Assembly (NCBI GenBank): GCA_039821145.1
Contig: JBCBOS010000021.1
Location: 62,001-126,000 of the forward strand
DNA: 64,000 bases
Origin: JBCCSZ01 sp039821145
Lineage (GTDB): Bacteria > Bacteroidota > Bacteroidia > Chitinophagales > Saprospiraceae
Direction: 5' to 3'
The notes below the pieces were generated by a model that ran no database searches, was not told the origin of the DNA, and saw only the letters and a list, made by a program, of their open reading frames with translations. Shown here piece after piece: positions 30,301-39,300 of this stretch (its first letter is position 1; each line of letters opens with the position of its first letter). The position numbers were made by a program, and so were the translations under genes.

Positions 30301-33300
30301 CGACCTGTCTTTCCTCCAAATTGGACAAAGCAAAATTGATGACTTGGCTCGTCGCTTGATTCAGGGGGGAGGCAGCATTTGCGGGGCGCTGGACATCAGT
30401 GGTGCTTTGGTGCGCCTGTCTCAGCCCGAGGCAAGAATTCTGATCAGCCTGCCCGACGTTTGTCAGCAAGGCAACGGAAGTGCCATTCTCAAACCAACGA
30501 CCAACACCTATCGCTGGAGCGATGGAGGGACGGGTGCCGAACGAGATCAGTTGGCCAGCGGTGTGTATACCGTTCGCTTTACAGATGCTTTTGGCTGTTC
30601 CGGAGAATTGGAAGTGACCATAGGAGCAGACTGTTTTTGTGAAGAACCTGAGCTGGAAACGGCCATTGTACGATCGGCCAGCTGTGGCAATGCAGATGGG
30701 ACTGTGGAATTGGTCATGGCGCAAAATCCTGCACAGTTTACTTACCAATGGAGTACGCAGATCGGGAGCAGCAATGCCATCGGCAACCGACGGACACAAT
30801 TGTCGGCGGGTGTGTATCGCATCACCATCACCAACAATGACGCAAGCGATTGTTTTGTGGTAGAAGAAATCGTATTGGGCAATTCAGATGGACCGACCAT
30901 TTCGGAATCATCGACCAGTAAGGCGGATTGTGGCCAGGCCAATGGTTCTGCCTCTTTCCTACCTGCCAATTGGAACTACCTATGGGCGCACGACAACCAA
31001 TCTGCTTCCAGTCGAAATGATCTGGCAGCTGGATTCTACCAGGTGGTGGTCATTGATCCGGCACAGCCTGATTGCCCCAATTTGGTATTGATAGAAATTG
31101 AAGAAGTCGAAGGCATCGAGGGCCAAGTCATTGTTGAGCAGCAGCCAACTTGTGGAGAATCCAATGGCCAGGTGCGCATCGACGCTTCGCCAGCCAATGG
31201 CGATTACAAATACATCTGGGAGGATGGACTGGAAACGGAAGATCCGACTCGCAATGATCTGCCAGCAGGTGGTTACAGTCTGCAAATTGTGGAACTTTCT
31301 ACGCAGTGTTCCACAGACTTGACCTTTGCCTTGCAAAACAACAAGAGGGATGCCCAGATCACTTTGCAATCCAATCAATTGCAAGTCAGTTGCGCAGGCA
31401 GCAAGGATGCCAAGGTGGAGTATGCAGTTTCCTACCTCACCGGCTTCAACATGCCTTCTGAGGAGCAAATCGTAGATGAAAGAGGTCGTCGCCAACAAAA
31501 CGGACGACTGGGAGAGGGCAGTTATTGCATACTGGTCTTTGATGCAGAGGGATGTTTGGCAGCGCAGGAATGCTTCGAAGTGGACAGCCCGGAAAGCATC
31601 GATGTCCAGGCCAGCATTGTAGACGAGAGCTGTGCGGCCATGGGACAAATTTCTTTGAATGTACAAGGAGGAACGGGCCAATTCAATTTTGATTGGTCAG
31701 ACCAAATTGGAAACAACAACCCACAAAATCGCAACGATTGCAAGGCGGGCATTTACCACGTCCGGATTACAGATGTTGTCGGTTGTTCTGTCATGGTGCA
31801 GGAATTGCGGGTGGGGAATGCTTGTTTGTTGACATGCATCCCGGCAGAGATTGACGAGATCATCAAGACCAAAGCTTCTTGCAACAATTCTGATGGAGAA
31901 ATAGAGGTTCGCCTTGTGGGCAATCCGGATGACTATACCTACGAATGGCGTCCTGCCTTGGGCATTCCCAATGCAGCTGGAAATCAGCGGACCGACTTGC
32001 CATCGGGTACCTATGAATTGCGCATCACCGACCGCAATGATCCTTCTTGTTTCATCGACGAGATCATCGTTTTGGGCAATGAAGATGGACCAGAAACCAG
32101 TGTCGTGCTGACCACGCCATCCAATTGCGACGCACCCTCTGGAACCGCCAACCTTCGCCCCACCAACTTTGACTACGATTGGAGCGATGGAGACAGTGGT
32201 CCGGAGCGGACTGGTCTGGCAGCTGGCATTTATCAGGTGACCATTACCGACCCTGCCACAGCTTGTACCAACGTCATTGAAGTGACCATCCGCGAGATCA
32301 ACCCTCTGCAGTCAACTGTTGCCACGACAGCCCCAACTTGTGGAGAAGACAATGGCGCAGCAACCATCAACGTGACGGGAGGCAGCGGCGATTATACCTA
32401 CAGCTGGGGGGGAGGCCCGACAAAAACAGACCTGGCTGCCGGGCGGTACAGCGTGACCGTCACCGACAACCAATCTGCTTGTGAGGTCGTGGCCGAATTC
32501 ACCCTCATCGATCAAACCGCTGGCGCCAGCATTCAACTCAACACCCCTGTGGTCAATTTGAGCTGTGAAGGAGCTGCCGATGGATTTGTCGATTTTGACT
32601 ACACTCTGGAACAAGGCTTTGCACAACCCGAGCAAGTACTCATCGTAGATGCCAATGGAACAACTGTCCAAAACGGTCAATTGACAGCAGGTGATTACTG
32701 CATTCGAATTGTAGATGCCAATGGATGTGAGACGGCGGTGAACTGCTTTGTGGTTCGCGATCCGGACGCCATCCTGGCCAGTGCGAATGTGTCGAATAAA
32801 ACTTGTTTGGCCAATGGAGCCATTGATTTGTTGGTCAGTGGTGGAACGCCGCCCTACGCCTTCAATTGGGCCGATTTGGGAGGAGTAAACAATCCAGAGG
32901 ATCGCATCGATCTGGAGCCGGGCAGCTATTCGGTTGTCATTCGGGATGCCAACGGATGTGAATTTCCGCTGACGGACATAGTGGTGGCAGATGATTGTGT
33001 GATCTTGGGCTGTACGCCTCCGGTTATCCAGAGCATTTCCATCCAAGATGCCAATTGCAACCAAAACAATGGAGCCGCGACCGTCAACATTGTTGGTGAT
33101 CCCGACGACTTTGTCTTTACCTTCGACCCCAACCTGGGCTCAGGCATGGGCAATGCCCGCACGGGCTTGTCGGTAGGTACTTACAACCTGCGGGTCGCCA
33201 AAGGAAATGATCCAAACTGTTTCACCGATACAACCTTCGTCATTGGAACAACAGACGGGCCTACTGCAACGGCCGTGACCACGCCCGCCAATTGCTTGGC

Positions 33301-36300
33301 AACTGATGGCTCGGCCCAATTGCAACCCAATTTCTACGCCTATCGCTGGTTTGACGGCTCTGCCAATCCCACCCGCAACGATTTGGCTGCCGGGACATAC
33401 TTGGTGACGGTGACTGATCCGGCCACCAATTGTGAGGACGTACTGACAGTGGTCATTGGACAGGAAAACAACTTGATCATATCAGCCAACATCCTGCAAA
33501 TGCCAGCCTGCAATGCGGCCAACGGAAGTGTGGAAATCGTCGTTGCTGGTGGCAGTGGAAACTACACTTTCAGCTGGGGACCAACTGCCCGAAGAGATGA
33601 CCTGCCCGCCGACACCTATGATGTCCAAGTGACCGACAATGGCAATGGCTGTACCGGCAACGTGATCTTCACCTTGATGGAGGATGTGGTACAGGCCATC
33701 GTGACGGTTGATCCTGTTGTCAGACTGGATTGTGCAGGGGATGCCGACGGTCAAGCAAACATCACTGTCACCCCACAAAGTGGATTCAACGGCAGTCCGG
33801 TGGTCACCATCACGGATGCCAGCAACAATACCTATGTCAACGGCAGCTTGGAGGAAGGAAGCTATTGTGTTGTCGTGAGAGATGGCGCTGGTTGCATCGC
33901 AGGCCAAGCCTGTTTTGAGGTGGTCGCTCCAGAAGGGATCACTGTTGGAACCAGTGTACAGAACAAAGATTGTAATTCCAATGGCAGCATCAGTGTGACT
34001 GCCCAGGGAGGAACCCCGCCATACAGCTACGATTGGACCGATTTGGCAGGCAGCAATGATCCGAAAGATCGCAGCGATTTGGCTGCCGGGTTTTATGTGT
34101 TGGTCATTCGCGATGCCAATGGTTGCGAGAGTCAAGTCAGCAATTTGCAAGTCATGGACGACTGTCAGAGCAGCACTTGTGTCGAGCCCGTGGTACTCAA
34201 CATCATCACACAAAGTGCCAGTTGTGACAATGCAGATGGATCGATTGAGTTGGATTTGATTGGAGATGAGTCGGACTACACTTATGCTTGGTCAGGTGGG
34301 GTGAGCAGTGGTCCTTTGGCTGGTAGCTTGGCAGGAGGAATGTACAGTGTGACGGTCAGCCGTGCCAATGATCCGGATTGTTTTACAGTGGTACAAGCCA
34401 TTCTCGACAATGCAGACGGGCCACAGGCACAGATTGGGTCGCTCGCTCCTTCGGCTTGCAATACCAACAGTGGTTCGGCCAGTTTGTTGCCTGACAACTT
34501 TGTGTACAATTGGTGCAACGGGGCTACTGGAAATGTACAAACGGGACTGGCGGCAGGCTCTTGCATGGTGACGGTCACCGACCCTGCTACTGGTTGCAGC
34601 AACCTCATTGAAGTCGTCATTGCCGAATTGAATTTGACCCGGACAGAGGCGACCATTGAAGAGGCTGCCGACTGTGGTGCTTCGAATGGTCAGGCGAGCA
34701 TTCGCGTCTTTGGAGGCAGTGGTGACTACAACTATTTGTGGAGTGACGGTGGCAGTGGCCGCGTCCGCACAGATTTGGCGGCTGGCACGTATGAAGTGAC
34801 AGTAGTCGACATCAATGCTCCGGGCTGTGAGGTGGAGCTGTTGTTTGTCATGACAGAAAAAGCGGCAGCGGGCGCATTTGTGACTTTTGACAATCCAAGC
34901 AAACTCTACTTCCTCGATTGCTCTGGCGATCGGAATGGAGAAGCCGGATTTACCCCTGGCTTTGAGACTGGATTTGTACAACCTGCCCGCATCGAAATCG
35001 TCGACGCCAATGGCCAGCAACAAAGCAATGGACAATTGTCTCCTGGCGAATATTGTGTCTTGATCTATGATGGCAACGATTGTTTGGCAGGCCAGGATTG
35101 CTTTGAGATACGCGAGCCACAGGCATTGAGTGTGCGCCTGGCCATCAGTGACAAGGATTGTGTGGATGGGGGAGAGATTGACTTGTTTGTCTTGGGAGGA
35201 ACGCGTCCGTACAATTACGACTGGGCCGATCTGGCCGGAACAGATGATCCTGCCGACCGCAGCGATTTGGAAGCTGGATTGTACAGCCTGACCTTGGCCG
35301 ATGCCAATGGTTGCCAGGTAGAACTCAGTGGGCTACAAGTCGATGACAATTGTACCAACAGTTGTGTACTGCCAGAGGTGCTGAACATCGTCACGACTCA
35401 AACAAGCTGTGATCGCTCTGATGGAAGCATTCGCATCCAACTGGCGGGCGATCCATCCGACTATACTTATACTTGGACCGACAATGTCAGCAATCTCGAA
35501 ATTGCCGATGATTTGGCGGCTGGAATTTACTCTGTGACCATCACGGCGAACAACGATCCGAATTGCTCCATCGTAGAGGAGATTGCGATTGGAAGTGCAG
35601 ATGGCCCACGGGCAGAAATCATATCTGTGACACCAACCAGTTGCAATCTATCCATCGGTACCGCCGTACTGGCGCCGACCACCTTTGCGTATGAGTGGTG
35701 CGATGGAAGTACCGGATTTACCAAAAATGATCTTCCTGCGGGGACCTGCATTGTACGGGTGGTCAGTCCGGCCACTTCTTGTGAGAGTTTCCTGGTGGTG
35801 GAAGTACCAGAAATCAACAACCTGAGCGTAACCCCTCAAATCAATGCACAACCAGATTGTGGGCAAGCCAACGGAAGTGTCTTCATCGGCGTGACGGGAG
35901 GCAGTACCAGTTACAGCTATGTCTGGAGTGACAACGGCAGTGGCAACCCCAGTCGCGACAATTTGGCGGCGGGTACCTACAGTGTGACGGTAACAGACCA
36001 GGGCCAAACGGGCTGTCAGTTTGTGACGACATTTACCCTGAGCGATCAGCTGCCTGCCATCGCCAATGTTGTAATCAACCATCCGGGAGACAGTTTGTCT
36101 GTCAGCTGTCACGGTGCTTCGGATGCGGTCTTGGACTTTGAAGTTTCCCTCGAAACAGGATTTGTTCAGCCAGCAGATGTGGCCATCGTGGATGTGCAAG
36201 GCAATCGCTACGATCCTGCTGCCTTGGGTGCCGGACGCTACTGTGTGCTGGTAAGAGATGGCAATAGCTGTGTGGCCAGTGAGGCTTGTTTTGTGGTAAC

Positions 36301-39300
36301 GGAGCCCGATCCCATTGCTGTTGATGTGGCGGTGATTGCTGCCGAGTGTGTCGAAAAGGGAAGCATTCTCGTAGAGGCAAGAGGAGGACAAGGCAATTTC
36401 CTCTTCGACTGGGCCGACTTGGCGGGAGCCAACAATCCTTCTTCTCGGAATGATCTCAGTGCGGGAAGCTACGATCTGACGGTGACGGATGCGGGACGTT
36501 GTCCCATCGTGTTGGATGCCATCATGGTTGCCGACAGCTGTCCGATTTGTCCGTTCCCAGATACCTTGTCGATGGTGGTGGTGGTCTTTGAGCAAGAGAC
36601 GAGTTGTGTGCGCATAGAAGATTGCTTCGATGCATCACAGACCAGCTTTGAATTGATTGATGGTGGCAACAATGCTTCTTCTGCCTTTGGAGAGTGGAGT
36701 TTGGGCATCGACGGTTGTCTGACCTACCGGGCGGGCAGCAGAGAGGGCAGTGGCGTAGACACCATCTGCGTGGTGGCTAGTTTTGACAACTTGCGGGATA
36801 CGACCTGTTTCATCATCGACATTTTGCCAGAGCGCCTTCCCACTTTGGAGACAGATACCATTTATTTGACGACCCTTGAAGGTCTATTGGTGGATACTTG
36901 TCTGACAACGGCTGCCCTGCCTGCAGATTTCGACGAAGCCCGATTGGTCTACGATCCCGTCAACTCAACTGGTACCTTTGGTGTGACAGCCCAAGACAGT
37001 TGCGTCAGCTATCTGCCAAATGCTGGTCAGACGGGCAACTTCATCGATACTATGAGTGTGGCACTTTGCGATGTCAACAATGTCTGCGATACTTTTGTCA
37101 TCATCGTCTCGGTAGAACCCAATGATTGCCCGCCTTTGCTGGACAGCAACTTTGTCTCCCTGGTCAGCTTCGATTGTGCTGCCGGAGCGGAGTACTGTTT
37201 GGGCATTGAGTTGGCGCAGGTTGGCGACTTTGAAATCACACTCGATGGGCGTTTGTACGACAACGGATTTGACTTTTGCAATACAGATACATTGCTGGAA
37301 GCAGCTCTGTCTTCCTTGTTCAATCAGATCCCCAACGGACCGTATCAATTGGTCAATTGGACCGTCAATGGCGATACCTTTGAATTGACTTCTTTCATGG
37401 ATGTGGCCGAGTTGGTCGATTCGATGAATGTGTGGGACCCGGCTGGCAATTGGGTGCTCGACAATGATGTCATTCGGGGCGACAACAGCGGCAATGTTTA
37501 CACAGACTTGATCATCAAAGCCTTGAATCTACCCGTAACCGTTCCGGTTGCCATTCGCCCAATTCTCATTTCCCAAGGCGCACAAATACAGGTGGATACC
37601 GGACGACACGTTCTGATTGTCAACGAGCTGGCGACAGCTTGTCGGGATACCCTCATCCTAGAGGTAGATTGCATAGATTGTCCCGGTTTTTACAGCGGCC
37701 CCGATACCCTCGACTTGATGGATTGCGACTCGACTGTTCAAATTTGTTTGGACCTCGACTTGACAGATTTGCGCCGCTACACCATCTCTGACAATGGGCA
37801 GGAATACGATGGGACCATCTTCGGATGTGACTTTGATACCCTGCAAGTGTACGATCTCACCCCCATACAAGGACCGGGCGTTTATGCGCTTGATCAATGG
37901 GTTGTCGATTCGGATACCTTGCGTTTGCCGGTCTTCAGTACGCCACAAGACTTGCTTTCTGAAATCATTGGATTTGATCCGGCTGGCAATTGGCGGTTGA
38001 TTGGCAATTTCTTGCAAGGTGGAAATCCGGGCAGTACCTATGGACCATTGGTGGTGGTGATCAACGGAACGACGACACCGATCAATGCCCGTCCATTGCG
38101 CATTCCAAACGGGGCGGCCATTGCCTTGGATCAGGGAGCGCATGAGGTGGTTGTTCAGGATACAATCTCGGGCTGTCGCGAAATCATAGATGTGTTTGTG
38201 AATTGCAATCAGATTGGACAAGGGGCCGATACCTTGCTGGTGATTCCGGTGGGAGACAAGGATACCTTCTGCATTGACTTGACAAACTTCAACGAGATTC
38301 CCACCATCCGAAATGTCTGTCCGAATTCGTCCAATGGCAATGCCCTTTTTGACATACAGACTACCGAGGCTTGTGTCGAATTTGATGCGCAGTTGCTGGG
38401 ACTGGATACTTTCTGCTTGGAAGTTTGCGATGCAATGGGAATGTGCGATACGCTGAACGTTATCGTCCAAGTGGTGCCCAAGATGACGGTCATTACAGAT
38501 ACTTTGTTCCTCGCCCAGACAGATACCATTTGCTTGGATACTTTGATTTTCCAAGGCAACATAGATACCATTTTCAATGACTGTCCGGGCTTGTCGGGAA
38601 GTCAAGTGAGCTTTGAGCCTTTGGATGGCACGAAGAATTGTGTACTGGTGGAGGCCCTGGACATCGGCAGGGATTCGGCCTGTATGGTGATCTGCGACGA
38701 CTTGGGCAATTGTGCAACAACGATACTGATTTACGATGTGATCTATCCTCAAATTGATACCATCCGAGAAACGGTCTTGCTTGACGAAAGTGGCGTCTAT
38801 TGCATCGATACAAGTGAGCTGAGTACACAGGTGGATACAGTCTTCAACGATTGTCCAGGAGGCTCCGGCGTATTTGTGGAGTACGTCATTGAGAACGACT
38901 CTCTTTGCGTGCGCTTCACTGGGCTGGACATTGGCCAGGATACGGCCTGCCTGGTGGTTTGCGATACCAATGGCATTTGCGATACGAGCATCCTCATCGT
39001 GTCGGTCATAGAGCCTTTGCTCGACCTACCCGTGGCAGTGGATGACGATACTGTAACGATCAAGAATATGCCCATTGTCATCAATGTCTTGAACAACGAT
39101 ACACTCAACGGCAGTCTGGTCGACGTGCGCTTGTTGGATGATGCCAGGCAGGGAAGGGTCACTGTCAATCCGGATGGAACGGTGACCTATGTACCCGATC
39201 AGGATGTGTGTGGAATTACGGACAGTTTCACCTATGTCTTGGAGACGAGCAGTGGAATGGATACCGCAGCGGTTCGCATTTTTGTGGCTTGCGATGACAT

